Source: Kiritimatiellia bacterium | Lineage (GTDB): Bacteria; Verrucomicrobiota; Kiritimatiellia; UBA8416; JABMPJ01 | DNA length: 35,963 nt | Direction: 5' to 3' | Assembly (NCBI GenBank): GCA_016783675.1 | Contig: JADHWE010000021.1 | Location: forward strand, 1-35,963 | Shown here: one piece after another, positions 24,926-33,181 of the stretch | How positions within the stretch are numbered: the stretch's first letter is position 1 | How the letters are laid out: the number at the start of each line of letters is the position of its first letter | Program-made: the position numbers and the translations under genes | Notes under the pieces: generated by a model | What the model was told of the DNA's origin: nothing | The model's database searches: none | The model's input: the letters and a program-made list of their open reading frames with translations, nothing else

Positions 24926-26485
24926 TCAGTGCGCGTGGCCGTGGCCGCCGGACGAACGCCCCGACGTGGCGAGCTCAGCCTTCAGATGGAAAGCGTTCTC
25001 GGACGCGACGGCCTCACCGGGCTGCAGCCCTTCGAGAATCTCGATCTGCTGTCCGTCCGACGCGCCGGTCACTATGTCGCGCAGCTCGAAATCGGAATCG
25101 CCCCAAACGAACAGGCAGGTATGATCATTGACCAGCTGTACGCTGGCCTGCGGAACAACGACCGCTTCTCCTTCAGTCGGCGCACGAATCCCGGCCTCTA
25201 CAAACGTGCCGGGGCGGAAGCGCTCCTCCGAGTTGTCCAGCACGACACGGGCCAAGGCACGGCGCGTATCCGCATCCACGATGGGAGAGACAAACGCTAT
25301 CTCTGATTCGAACTCACCCCCATTCGGCAGACGGATCGTCACGGCATACCCCTTCTCGACCGAAGGAATGGCATCCTGGCTGATCGCGAGATCAACCCAG
25401 ACGCTGGAGAGGTCCGCTACAGTGAACACCTCGGAGGCCGTGTCAATGGACTCGCCCATGACGATGTGCTTCTCGACCAACGTCCCGTCAAAGGGGGCTC
25501 GTAGCGCGTACCACGCAAAACGCGCATCCTTGCCGAGCGTGTCGCCCAGCTTAGGGAGATCGCCCTCTGCGCAGTTCGGGTCGGGACACTGACAGGGCTC
25601 CGACAGGGCCACCTTGGGAATCAGGGCACGCAGGGAGGTAACGACCTCATCATCGGCGCCCTTCAGACGCAGTCGTTTCTCGGCGGCCACAGCATTGAAA
25701 GCGGCCACCTGGCGCTCCTGGGCCGCCTCGGTATACTCAATCATGGTCTCGAAACGTGCCGTATCCATAGTCGCCTGAAAGGCGGCACGCGCCTGCCGCA
25801 GGGCGGTTTCAGCCGCGAGAAGCTCTTGCGCGCTACTGATCTGCTTGGCATGCAGATCGGCCTCCCGCTCATGCGTGGTCCGAGCGGCCAGGTAGGCCGC
25901 GTGGGCAATCAGTAGCTGTCCGCGGTACTGCCCCATCTCGAGGCCGTCCAACTTGCGAATGGCCTCCTCTGCGGCCCCCTCCTTGAGGAGCCGGATTAAT
26001 CTGGCCACATTGCCATGAATCGCTTTGGCACGAGGCAGCAGGAGCTCACAGCACCCCACTTCGGCTTCCATCGCATAGAAGTCCAGCTTGGCTTCGGCCA
26101 GTCCCTCGCTTTCGACCCAGGCGAGTATCTCGCCGGCTTGCACGTGGTCACCCAGCGACTTCGTGACGGCCCGCACCACGCCGGCCGCACGCGGTACGAC
26201 GTGCGCGAAACGATCAGCGTTGACCTTTATCTCACCGGGCACACGGATCTCGCTATGCACGGTGCCTTCAACTGCTCGTGTGATCTTGATACCGAGTCGG
26301 GCAACCTGCTCCTGTGTCACAGCCACGCGCTGCACATGACTATCTTCGCCCCCCGCCGGACTGTTGTGTGCATGCCCCGCATGTGCGTCGACCTCTGCGA
26401 CCGCCCACGCACGGCTTGCGCCACCGACCGATAGGCACATCACAAGGCTTAGAATGGTTGACTGATAGCTGATAACTCTCTTCAT
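24926..26485 (-). CDS. RND efflux periplasmic adaptor (CzcB/CusB family)
   Basis: 519 aa. A signal peptide (1-28) is followed by an N-terminal His-rich stretch, DAHAGHAHNS, and the protein ends SGGHGHAH, so both ends can bind metal. VPGEIKVNADRFAHVVPRAAGVV and GDHVQAGEILAWVES are the lipoyl half-motifs of membrane-fusion proteins. A long coiled-coil hairpin (about 150-270) follows. An unusual CQCPDPNC insertion (about 298-305) adds three Cys, a likely extra metal site. LRAPFDGTLVEKHIVMGESI is the second lipoyl half. It bridges CzcA and CzcC across the periplasm. The ATG overlaps the CzcC stop as ATGA and has GGAGG upstream. Confidence 0.93.
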   Translation of the reverse strand: MKRVISYQSTILSLVMCLSVGGASRAWAVAEVDAHAGHAHNSPAGGEDSHVQRVAVTQEQVARLGIKITRAVEGTVHSEIRVPGEIKVNADRFAHVVPRAAGVVRAVTKSLGDHVQAGEILAWVESEGLAEAKLDFYAMEAEVGCCELLLPRAKAIHGNVARLIRLLKEGAAEEAIRKLDGLEMGQYRGQLLIAHAAYLAARTTHEREADLHAKQISSAQELLAAETALRQARAAFQATMDTARFETMIEYTEAAQERQVAAFNAVAAEKRLRLKGADDEVVTSLRALIPKVALSEPCQCPDPNCAEGDLPKLGDTLGKDARFAWYALRAPFDGTLVEKHIVMGESIDTASEVFTVADLSSVWVDLAISQDAIPSVEKGYAVTIRLPNGGEFESEIAFVSPIVDADTRRALARVVLDNSEERFRPGTFVEAGIRAPTEGEAVVVPQASVQLVNDHTCLFVWGDSDFELRDIVTGASDGQQIEILEGLQPGEAVASENAFHLKAELATSGRSSGGHGHAH

Positions 26486-27873
26486 TTGCTTTCCTCCACG
26501 TTGATCTCTACAAGCGCTTCAATAGGGGTTCCCGTGACCTGCTGTACCGCGGCAACGGCGATATGATAGGACGATAGGGCATCGACCAGCGCGCCCCGGG
26601 CCTCAAACAGTCCCCGTTGTGCGCCGAGCATATCCAGAAAATCGAACTTACCCTCACGGTACCCCTCGTGCGCCGCGTCAAAGGCCTCCTGCATCGCCGG
26701 CACCACCCTGGTGCGCAGAGCCTCCGCCTTGCGCTGCGCCACGGTCAGGGCCGCATGGGCCTCGGCCAGCTCAGCCGACAGGGCCGTCTCGGCCGCACGC
26801 CGCTTTGCGGCCACTGTGGCCAGGTTGTGCTTCGCGGCGGCGATGTTGCCCTGGTTGCGATCGAAAAGTGGAAGGTCGAAGCCCACTTCAAAAGCCAGGG
26901 CCTCTGTCTCGTCCTCCCTGTACTCGACATAGCGAGCGGTCGCTTTGAGGTCCGGCACGCGTTTCGCTTTCTGTGATGCGAGGGACGCCCGGGCGAGTTG
27001 ACCCTCGGACTCCCAACGCGCCATGTCAGGATTCCGCGCCAGCAGTGGACGCAGAGCGGCCAGGTCGGGCACGCGGCCCAACGTTGTATCGAGATGGCCG
27101 TGCGCCGAATCGAACCGGGCGTTGCCGCCCCACAGGGCCGCCAGGCTCATGCGCGCCATCTCCAACGCATTCTCCGCTTCCAGCAACCCTATGTGAGCCA
27201 TCTCCAGCTCTGCCACCGCCTTGGAGCGCTGCAGGGGAGGCTCCTTGCCCGCCTTGACCCGTTCGCCCACGGCATGTGCCGTCTTCTCCGACAGTTCGAC
27301 CATCGAGACGGCGAGAGCATGGCTCTCTTGTGCTGCAAGGACGCCCACGAAACGCTGCGCCGTGGCACTGAATACCTCGAGACGCTTCTGTTCGTACTCC
27401 CAGCCGGCCAGCTCGCCCTCGGCTTCGGCCACGCGCGAGCGGCGGCGACGTTTGCTGCCCAGCTCGATCCATTGCACGAGCGCCACGGAGGTTTCCACGT
27501 TATCAAAACCCATCCCGTCGCGATCGACCTCTTCGACCTCCAGCATTAGCCTGGGATTCCGCAGCAGACCCGCCTGCAACAGGCGCGCCGCCGCCGCGCG
27601 CCCCTCATGTGAGTAGGCCTCCAGGGCCGGGTTGTGCAGCAGCGCCAGGGCCAGAGCCTGCTCCAGTTTGATTACGCCTTCCAAGGCGGTCGGTGTCGCA
27701 CGGATCTCCTCGTGCGCCCCATCCCCCGCCGCCTTGAGCTGTGCCCCCAGCGGTCGCGGCGCAGGTCGCCCGGCATGGCGCGGCGCGGTAGCGCATCCGG
27801 CGCCCAGCGCCAGCACGCCAAGCGGCACCAACAGGTTACGGGTCATTTTGCCTCTATTCATCATCGTCTTCAT
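26482..27873 (-). CDS. TolC-like outer-membrane factor (CzcC/CusC family)
   Basis: 463 aa from ATG 27873, which has AGAGGA five bases upstream; the frame is open to 28038 but that extension is not signal-like. A lipoprotein signal ends LALGAGC. The body is two TolC repeats: KLEQALALALLHNPALEAYSHEG and NPRLMLEVEEVD in the first, GFDLPLFDRNQGNIAAAKHNLA in the second, with long coiled-coil helices between. It forms the outer-membrane channel for the CzcA-CzcB pump. It is the first large gene of the operon and overlaps czcB by 4 nt. Confidence 0.92.
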   Translation of the reverse strand: MKTMMNRGKMTRNLLVPLGVLALGAGCATAPRHAGRPAPRPLGAQLKAAGDGAHEEIRATPTALEGVIKLEQALALALLHNPALEAYSHEGRAAAARLLQAGLLRNPRLMLEVEEVDRDGMGFDNVETSVALVQWIELGSKRRRRSRVAEAEGELAGWEYEQKRLEVFSATAQRFVGVLAAQESHALAVSMVELSEKTAHAVGERVKAGKEPPLQRSKAVAELEMAHIGLLEAENALEMARMSLAALWGGNARFDSAHGHLDTTLGRVPDLAALRPLLARNPDMARWESEGQLARASLASQKAKRVPDLKATARYVEYREDETEALAFEVGFDLPLFDRNQGNIAAAKHNLATVAAKRRAAETALSAELAEAHAALTVAQRKAEALRTRVVPAMQEAFDAAHEGYREGKFDFLDMLGAQRGLFEARGALVDALSSYHIAVAAVQQVTGTPIEALVEINVEESK

Positions 27874-27970
27874 CTCATTCCTCTTACACGACATTATCTG
27901 TCCATCATCTCGGCTCGCTCGCAGGCACAGCGAGACCACGCCTGCAAAACAAGGAAAAGGGAAGGAGGAA

Positions 27971-28414
27971 TCAGATGCGCAGCACGACGGTTCGGCAGAC
28001 GTCGAGTGATGGCGAGGTCCGGGGCGAACCCCAACCATGTAGTCTGGACCGGTCGGCCCATGAAGCGATATCGCCCGAACACAGCTGCGGCGCGGGTAAA
28101 AGGGCTAACGGCGACCGCTGTTCGCGCAGGGTCTTGGACACCTTGACGAGCAAGGGCGCATGTTCCGTACCGAGGTCAACGTCCACGCAAGCGTGACCGC
28201 TGCAATCTGAAGCGGTCAACTCCAGGTCGGCGCAGGCGTGGTCGTCATGTTCCTCAGCGTGCGCAGGCGCGCAGTGCCCGGCGTGCTCCACTTCCAGCGC
28301 GACATGTCCATCCGCGCCGATGCAGAGGACCATGCCGCCCACGCCGGAAACAAGCACCACCATGCTCATCCAGCAGGCCAAGGCAAACCGCATGACTTTG
28401 TGAAGTATTCTCAC
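27971..28414 (-). CDS. Small Cys/His-rich exported protein upstream of czc operon
   Basis: About 147 aa from GTG 28414, giving MRILHKVMRFALACWMSMVVLVS as a clear signal sequence; an ATG at 28393 is the alternative and neither has a strong ribosome site. The mature region starts near LCIGADGHVALEVEHAGHCAPAHAEEHDDHACAD and continues with SDCSGHACVD, a dense set of His, Cys and acidic residues suited to metal binding. The C-terminal half is less ordered and ends VCRTVVLRI. The gene precedes czcC by 97 nt on the same strand. It is probably a periplasmic metal sensor or chaperone of the efflux system, but no named family is certain. Confidence 0.65.
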   Translation of the reverse strand: MRILHKVMRFALACWMSMVVLVSGVGGMVLCIGADGHVALEVEHAGHCAPAHAEEHDDHACADLELTASDCSGHACVDVDLGTEHAPLLVKVSKTLREQRSPLALLPAPQLCSGDIASWADRSRLHGWGSPRTSPSLDVCRTVVLRI

Positions 28415-28593
28415 TGCGCCGGAAAGAATACCACCATCCTCACCTTTCCCGCAACAGCGAAGAACAGAGGACAAAAAGGTGCTGCGGTGTACGTCTTTTA
28501 TGCTCCGCTTGTACGCTGTACATCAAGAAGCACCTCTGGTACGACTGCAACGCAGTGAGGGTCCCAATGGCGATGCATGATCAACAATCAGGA

Positions 28594-28657
28594 GCATCCC
28601 GTAGGGATGCCAGGCTATAGGTGGATAGGCTGTAGGCTAAGCGTCCTCTGGGACGCT
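28594..28657. repeat. REP-like palindromes before truncated radical SAM gene
   Basis: GCATCCC-GTA-GGGATGC (28594-28610) is a perfect 7-bp hairpin. AGCGTCC-N4-GGACGCT (28640-28657) is a second. Both have the short-loop GC-rich style of the REPs around the Y1 transposase but different sequences. The stretch 28415-28593 shows no convincing gene. Confidence 0.65.
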
Positions 28658-28675
28658 TCTGAACGGGAAATAGCC

Positions 28676-28849
28676 ATGCGGGGCGAACACCATCTAGCGG
28701 ATCCAGCGTGGCTGCACACATCGGACAACGATCCGCGCGGCTGGATCGATCCGTGCGGGATCAGGGAAGTGTGGATGCACACCGGCACCGCCTGCAACCT
28801 GCGCTGCCCCGACTGCTTTGCCGGCGGCGCGACCTGCAGCAAGATGTGA
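28676..28849 (+). pseudogene. Truncated radical SAM protein (N-terminal fragment)
   Basis: 57 codons from ATG 28676 to TGA 28849. The fragment starts with ADPAWL and RGWIDPCGIREVWMHTGTAC, and contains CNLRCPDC with C40, C44 and C47, the CX3CX2C [4Fe-4S] motif of radical SAM enzymes. Full enzymes are several hundred residues; the TIM barrel after the cluster loop is absent, and no continuation is seen in other frames. The frame is open upstream through the REP hairpins, but that part is not protein-like. It is a decayed remnant and cannot be active. Confidence 0.8.
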
Positions 28850-28864
28850 TACGGGAGGAGATGA

Positions 28865-29032
28865 GTGAAGAAGAAATACGCAAAGCTGGCAGGTCTTGTC
28901 GTGGTCGTCTCGTTGCTGGGGGTTGATGAAGTGGTGGCTGCGGCACTTCTGATTGGAGAAGTCCTTGGCTCTTGCCACCAACCATTTGTCGGGATACCGT
29001 GTGGCCTTGTTTCCACATCAGCCCAAATCTAA
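28865..29032 (+). CDS. Small putative secreted or membrane peptide
   Basis: 55 aa from GTG 28865. GGAGGAG lies about four bases upstream, a strong ribosome site. The product begins MKKKYAKLAGLVVVVSLLGV, a classic signal-peptide or single-anchor start, and has two Cys in SCHQPFVGIPC that could form a disulfide. It lies just before the sialate esterase gene, whose ribosome site overlaps its stop region. No family is recognised; it could be a small signal-bearing peptide or a chance ORF. Confidence 0.4.
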   Translation: MKKKYAKLAGLVVVVSLLGVDEVVAAALLIGEVLGSCHQPFVGIPCGLVSTSAQI

Positions 29033-29042
29033 GGAGTCACCG

Positions 29043-30659
29043 ATGACCCGCACACGCACCGCTCACCGCCGTCTGTTCAGCCTTGTTCTGGTTGGACTTC
29101 TGATTACGACCGCCGCCATCGCCGCGCCACGACTGCCGGGGTTCTTCACGAACAACATGGTCTTGCAGCGCGAAATCGCGGTACCGGTCTGGGGCTGGGC
29201 CGATCCCGGTGAGGTGGTCACGGTGGCGTTTGGCGGCCAGTCCGTTTCCGCTACGGCCGATGCCAAGGGCAAGTGGATGGCAAAGCTGGCGGCTATGCCG
29301 GCCTCGGGCGAGGGACGCGTGCTGAACGTGTCGTCCCCCGGCAACAACCCCATCACGGTCGCGAATGTTGTGGTTGGCGAAGTGTGGATCTGCTCCGGCC
29401 AGTCGAACATGGAGTGGGCTCTGAACGCGGTAAAGAACAGCAAGGAAGAGATTGCCGCGGCCAACTATCCCCTGATCCGCCACGTGAAGATCGGGCATGT
29501 GACCGCAGACGTTCCACTTGCAGACGTGAAAAGCCAGTGGCAGATCAGTTCCCCGGGTACGGCCGGTGGCTTCACCGCCGTGGGGTACTTCTTTGCACGC
29601 AAGCTGCACGATGAACTGAAGGTACCGATCGGCCTGATCGGATCCAACTGGGGCGGGACCCGGGTGGAACCGTGGACGCCGCCGGTCGGTTTTCGTTCGG
29701 TCCCGGAGTTGGCCGACATTGCGAAGCGTGTTGATGCCACGCTCCCCGGAACGATAGGCGGACAGGCGAGCTATATGCAGTATCTCACAGACGTGGAGAA
29801 CTGGCTACCGAAGGCCAAGACCGCCGTGAACCATGGCGAGAACCCCGCGCCCTGCCCCACCCCGCCGCGCATCGGCGCCAGTCACCAGGATCCCACCCGC
29901 ATCTATAACGCCATGATTCATCCGCTGGTTCCCTATGCCATCCGTGGTGCGATCTGGTACCAGGGCGAATCGAACGGCGGCGAGGGTGTCTCCTACTTCC
30001 ACAAGAAGCAGGCCCTCATCGGCGGCTGGCGCAAGCTGTGGAACCAGGGCGACGACGCCACGGGGCCGGGGCAAGCTTTCCCCTTCTATTTCGTACAGCT
30101 CGCCAACTTCCAGAAGGCCAACGACAATCCTGCCGGCGGTGACGGCTGGGCAAAATTTCGCGAAGCCCAACGCCAGTGCCTCACCATTCCGAACGTCGGC
30201 ATGGCGGTCATTACCGACATAGGCGAGGCCCGCGACATCCATCCTCGCAACAAACAGGATGTCGGGCTCCGCCTCGCGCTCTGGGCGCTCGCCAAGGATT
30301 ACGGACAGAAGGACCTCGTCTATTCGGGGCCGCTCTACAAGAGCCATGCCGTTGAAGGTAGCGCTATCCGCGTTAGGTTCGACAGCGCCGGCAGCGGCCT
30401 GATGGTCGGCAAGAAAGAGGGCCTGTCCCCAACGGCTGAGGATGCCGCGGGCAGTCTCAAGCGCTTCGCCGTCGCCGGTGCCGACAAACAATGGCACTGG
30501 GCCGACGCCGTGATCGATGGTGACAGCGTCGTGGTTTCGAGTCCCGACGTTGCCGCCCCGGTGGCTGTCCGATACGCGTTCAGCATGAACCCGCTCGGCT
30601 GCAACCTCTATAACCGCGAAGGCCTCCCCGCCTCACCGTTCAGGACAGACGACTGGTAG
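29043..30659 (+). CDS. Secreted sialate O-acetylesterase (SGNH fold)
   Basis: 538 aa from ATG 29043, with AAGGAG eight bases upstream. A Sec signal peptide (about 1-28) is followed by PRLPGFFTNNMVLQREIAVPVWGWA, the typical beta-sandwich start. ICSGQSNMEW (116-125) holds the nucleophile Ser121, IGLIGSNWGGTRVEPW is the next block, and GAIWYQGESN another. ITDIGEARDIHPRNK (390-404) carries the catalytic His400. It removes O-acetyl groups from sialic acids or related acetylated glycans in the periplasm or outside. Such esterases are numerous in polysaccharide-degrading PVC and Bacteroidota bacteria. No glycosidase or sulfatase neighbour is present here, so its substrate stays open. Confidence 0.95.
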   Translation: MTRTRTAHRRLFSLVLVGLLITTAAIAAPRLPGFFTNNMVLQREIAVPVWGWADPGEVVTVAFGGQSVSATADAKGKWMAKLAAMPASGEGRVLNVSSPGNNPITVANVVVGEVWICSGQSNMEWALNAVKNSKEEIAAANYPLIRHVKIGHVTADVPLADVKSQWQISSPGTAGGFTAVGYFFARKLHDELKVPIGLIGSNWGGTRVEPWTPPVGFRSVPELADIAKRVDATLPGTIGGQASYMQYLTDVENWLPKAKTAVNHGENPAPCPTPPRIGASHQDPTRIYNAMIHPLVPYAIRGAIWYQGESNGGEGVSYFHKKQALIGGWRKLWNQGDDATGPGQAFPFYFVQLANFQKANDNPAGGDGWAKFREAQRQCLTIPNVGMAVITDIGEARDIHPRNKQDVGLRLALWALAKDYGQKDLVYSGPLYKSHAVEGSAIRVRFDSAGSGLMVGKKEGLSPTAEDAAGSLKRFAVAGADKQWHWADAVIDGDSVVVSSPDVAAPVAVRYAFSMNPLGCNLYNREGLPASPFRTDDW

Positions 30660-30680
30660 GCAATACCGACAGCATGTAGG

Positions 30681-30872
30681 GCCGCACCGCGTGCGGCAAA
30701 GGCTAAGCCGTCGCGAAGCCGCACAACTCGTCCAGCCGTCGGTCCGAGCTCTTGGTCATGCGTGGCAACAACAATCGTGAGGCCATCAGCCGCACCGTTT
30801 ACGGACGGAACCGCTGATCATGGCTGCCTGCGGCAAGCCGCGGACGCAGCTAGAGCATGCCGCCCGGCATGC
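30681..30872. repeat. Hairpins in gap before Qat remnant
   Basis: GCCGCAC-CGC-GTGCGGC (30681-30697) is a perfect 7-bp stem. GCATGCCG-CC-CGGCATGC (30855-30872) is a perfect 8-bp stem that extends outward through AGCT pairs to about 30846-30879. The first could end the esterase transcript. Otherwise 30660-31038 holds no convincing gene; short frames here do not resemble the missing part of QatC. Confidence 0.65.
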
Positions 30873-31038
30873 GAGCTGCTCCGGTTCGCGTTCCCACGCT
30901 CACCGGCTCGCGGCTTCTGCCTTGCCATCCATGGCGTCCCATATGTTCACTGGCGGGGCAAGCGGCTCCGTTCCTTTCAAAAGAACCACCATCAGCCCCG
31001 ACCACCACCCCAAGGAATTCCGAGCCTGAACAAGATAC

Positions 31039-31521
31039 ATGGTGCACCCCGTCTACATGAGCGCCATCCAGGCGATATGGGATGCGGTCGGTATTCCGGC
31101 GCGGCTAGTCTTTCCATACCGGGACCGGACGAAGGGAGAGTTGCTACGTAAGTGCGCCGACCGCAAGAACCTCGCGAGTCTGGTGGGTAGCTCCACGAGT
31201 TGCGGCAAGTTCCAGCGGCACAACCTTACGCACTGCGGGGAATGCATTCCATGTCTTGTGCGGCGCGCCGCCTTCCTCAAAGCCAAGATGCGCGACACAA
31301 CAACCAAGGGCTACCTCCGTGACAAGCTGGCCCATTCCGAGTCCAAGGATGTTGCTGCAGCCGCAGCTTCGTATCTCCGATATCGGGACGAGGGAATCCG
31401 GCGTTTTGCGGGCGGTTCGCTTTCGTTCGCCTCTCACTCCGACCGTGGACAATATGAGAGCGTCGTGGCGGATGGCATGGACGAGCTTGGTGAACTCCTG
31501 TCGAGCCACGGCGTGATATGA
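31039..31521 (+). pseudogene. qatC: 5'-truncated QatC (QueC-like) gene of a Qat defence system
   Basis: 160 codons. The product starts abruptly at VHPVYMSAIQAIWDAVGIP and contains FPYRDRTKGELLRKCAD, SSTSCGKFQRHN and THCGECIPCLVRRAAF. The Cys set C55, C66, C69 and C72 is the QueC-type zinc site. QueC-like QatC proteins are over 400 aa and begin with an ATP-binding PP-loop domain; that domain is missing here, and an in-frame TGA lies four codons upstream of the ATG. No good ribosome site is present. The stop overlaps the qatD start as ATGA, the coupling of an original operon. qatA and qatB are absent. The PP-loop loss must abolish the nucleotide chemistry. Confidence 0.75.
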
Positions 31522-32246
31522 TCGACTTCCACTGTCACCTCGACCTCTATCCAGACGCGCGGAGACTTGCCGCTCGGGTTGCGTCAAGGAATCGCTTCAC
31601 ACTCGTTGTCACCACCGGTCCGCGTGCGTGGCAGGCGACATCCCGAGTATTCGCAGGCCATGAGAGCATCAGGGTTGCACTAGGCTTGCATCCTGAGATA
31701 ACCGAGCAGAAGGTATCCGAGCGCGAGCTGTTGATTTCGTGCGTTTGCCAAACGGAGCTCATTGGGGAAGTCGGGCTGGACGGTTCCGTGCAATACCGTC
31801 ATACGCGAGAGCAGCAGGAAGCCATACTTGAGGCCGTACTGACGGAGAGCGAGCGATGTGGAGGGAAGATCCTCAGCGTTCACTCGCGGAATGCGGCCGG
31901 TCCCGTTCTTGACTACGTTGAGCGCCTCTGCCGGAATAGCGTCCCTGTTCTGCATTGGTTCTCAGGCACGATGGAAGAGACTCGCCGTGCCGTGGCTATG
32001 GGGTGTTGGTTCAGCGTGGGACCGGCGATGCTCCGCGGGGCGAAAGGTCGTAGGATTCTGGAGGAGCTGCCTACCGCCAGAGTCCTGCCGGAGACCGACG
32101 GGCCATTTGCGATGAATGGCTCCTCTCCCTATATGCCTTGGGAGGCAATTTCAATCGCACCTACTGTCGCCGCCACATGGAATGTGACGGCAGAGGAAGT
32201 TCGGCAGCAGTTCCTGAACAACCTTTCTCACCTACTGGACACCTGA
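31518..32246 (+). CDS. qatD: QatD, TatD-like metal-dependent nuclease
   Basis: 242 aa. All TatD metal ligands are present: HCHLD (H5, H7), GEVGLD (E84), SVHSRN (H122), LHWFSG (H146) and ETDGP (D194). TatD proteins are 3'-5' DNases and in Qat anti-phage systems QatD is the predicted effector nuclease. Assignment as QatD rather than housekeeping TatD rests on the ATGA overlap with a QatC-type gene and on the divergent, short sequence. The enzyme looks intact although its partners are lost. Its 3' end overlaps the convergent CDF gene by 15 nt, an unusually tight junction that suggests the CDF side was fused here by recombination. Confidence 0.85.
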   Translation: MIDFHCHLDLYPDARRLAARVASRNRFTLVVTTGPRAWQATSRVFAGHESIRVALGLHPEITEQKVSERELLISCVCQTELIGEVGLDGSVQYRHTREQQEAILEAVLTESERCGGKILSVHSRNAAGPVLDYVERLCRNSVPVLHWFSGTMEETRRAVAMGCWFSVGPAMLRGAKGRRILEELPTARVLPETDGPFAMNGSSPYMPWEAISIAPTVAATWNVTAEEVRQQFLNNLSHLLDT

Positions 32247-33179
32247 CTGTCTGCCCTCGTACTCCGCGACCCGCATCTCCAGCGTGGTTTCTGCGAATCC
32301 GAACCGAGCTTTCAGCTCACGGGACAGCTTCTGCATGGTGGCTTCTGTGTTGCCACTCTCGTTTCCATGCTTCAGAAGTACACCTGCGCTGAGAACGACA
32401 ACGTCCTCGGTGATTGACCAGATCCTGACTCGGTCGAGTTCGGCCACTTCTGGGAACTCGTCGGCAACGAAGAGTTCGACATCGTGGGTGTTGATGTGTG
32501 TGGGTGCGACTTCCATCAGGATGCGTGTCGTGTCTCGGAACAGCCCCCACGCCCACACCAGGATGACACCGGCTATTCCGATGCTGAGGAGCGGGTCGAT
32601 CCACTTCCAGCCTGTAGCGGCCATGATAAGCGCGCCGATTACGATCGCGACGGATGATACTGCATCAGCCATCATGTGAGCCACGGCGCTGCGCACGCTA
32701 ATGTTCTTGCCGTGCCCGTGCAGGAGGACGATGCTCGCCACGTTGACGGCGAGTCCGATCGCTGCGACCAGGAACATCTCACGAGTCAGGATCTCAACCG
32801 GATTCAGGAGACGGGCGATACTCTCGTACGCGATGTAGGCTGTGACGGCAAACAGGAAGAGCGCGTTTGTGTATGCGGCCAGCACCTCGGCCCGTAACAG
32901 GCCGAAGGTACGATGGTGGCATGGCTTAGCCCGCGCAAGCCGTACGGCAAGCGCACTGATCCCGAGCGCGAAAACATGCGTGAACATGTGCCCCGCATCG
33001 CTGAGCAGGGCCAGACTGCCGGAGAGGAACCCACCCACAATCTCCAGGATCATCCCGGCCAGTGTGATGCCGATGGAGATGTACAGCCGTCCCAAGGGGG
33101 CGTGTCGATGCTCCAGCAGTTCAGACATTCCGCCGTGCTCGTGTGTGTAGTTCTCCTTATGATGGTGATGCTTGTCCAT
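32232..33179 (-). CDS. Cation diffusion facilitator (CzcD/ZitB family) with altered metal site
   Basis: 315 aa. The N-terminal MDKHHHHKENYTHEHGG is His-rich. Six membrane helices follow, then a cytosolic ferredoxin-like domain (about 215-305). The TM2 metal motif is SDAGHMFTH: H64 is kept but the usual Asp four residues later is His68. TM5 retains HMMAD (H168, D172). The transport site is thus H-H/H-D rather than H-D/H-D, a substitution also seen in some bacterial CDF subgroups. It exports divalent metal (Zn, Co, Fe or Mn cannot be told) by proton antiport. The gene is 2 nt after the FMN-binding gene in the DtxR-controlled operon. Confidence 0.92.
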   Translation of the reverse strand: MDKHHHHKENYTHEHGGMSELLEHRHAPLGRLYISIGITLAGMILEIVGGFLSGSLALLSDAGHMFTHVFALGISALAVRLARAKPCHHRTFGLLRAEVLAAYTNALFLFAVTAYIAYESIARLLNPVEILTREMFLVAAIGLAVNVASIVLLHGHGKNISVRSAVAHMMADAVSSVAIVIGALIMAATGWKWIDPLLSIGIAGVILVWAWGLFRDTTRILMEVAPTHINTHDVELFVADEFPEVAELDRVRIWSITEDVVVLSAGVLLKHGNESGNTEATMQKLSRELKARFGFAETTLEMRVAEYEGRQSGVQ

Positions 33180-33181
33180 TG

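Noticed and set aside
28847-28849. TGA of the radical SAM fragment as selenocysteine codon
   Set aside because: Only a few codons follow before another stop and no suitable downstream hairpin or barrel sequence continues.
31518-32246. Housekeeping TatD DNase
   Set aside because: Possible from sequence alone, but the ATGA overlap with a QatC-type gene favours QatD.
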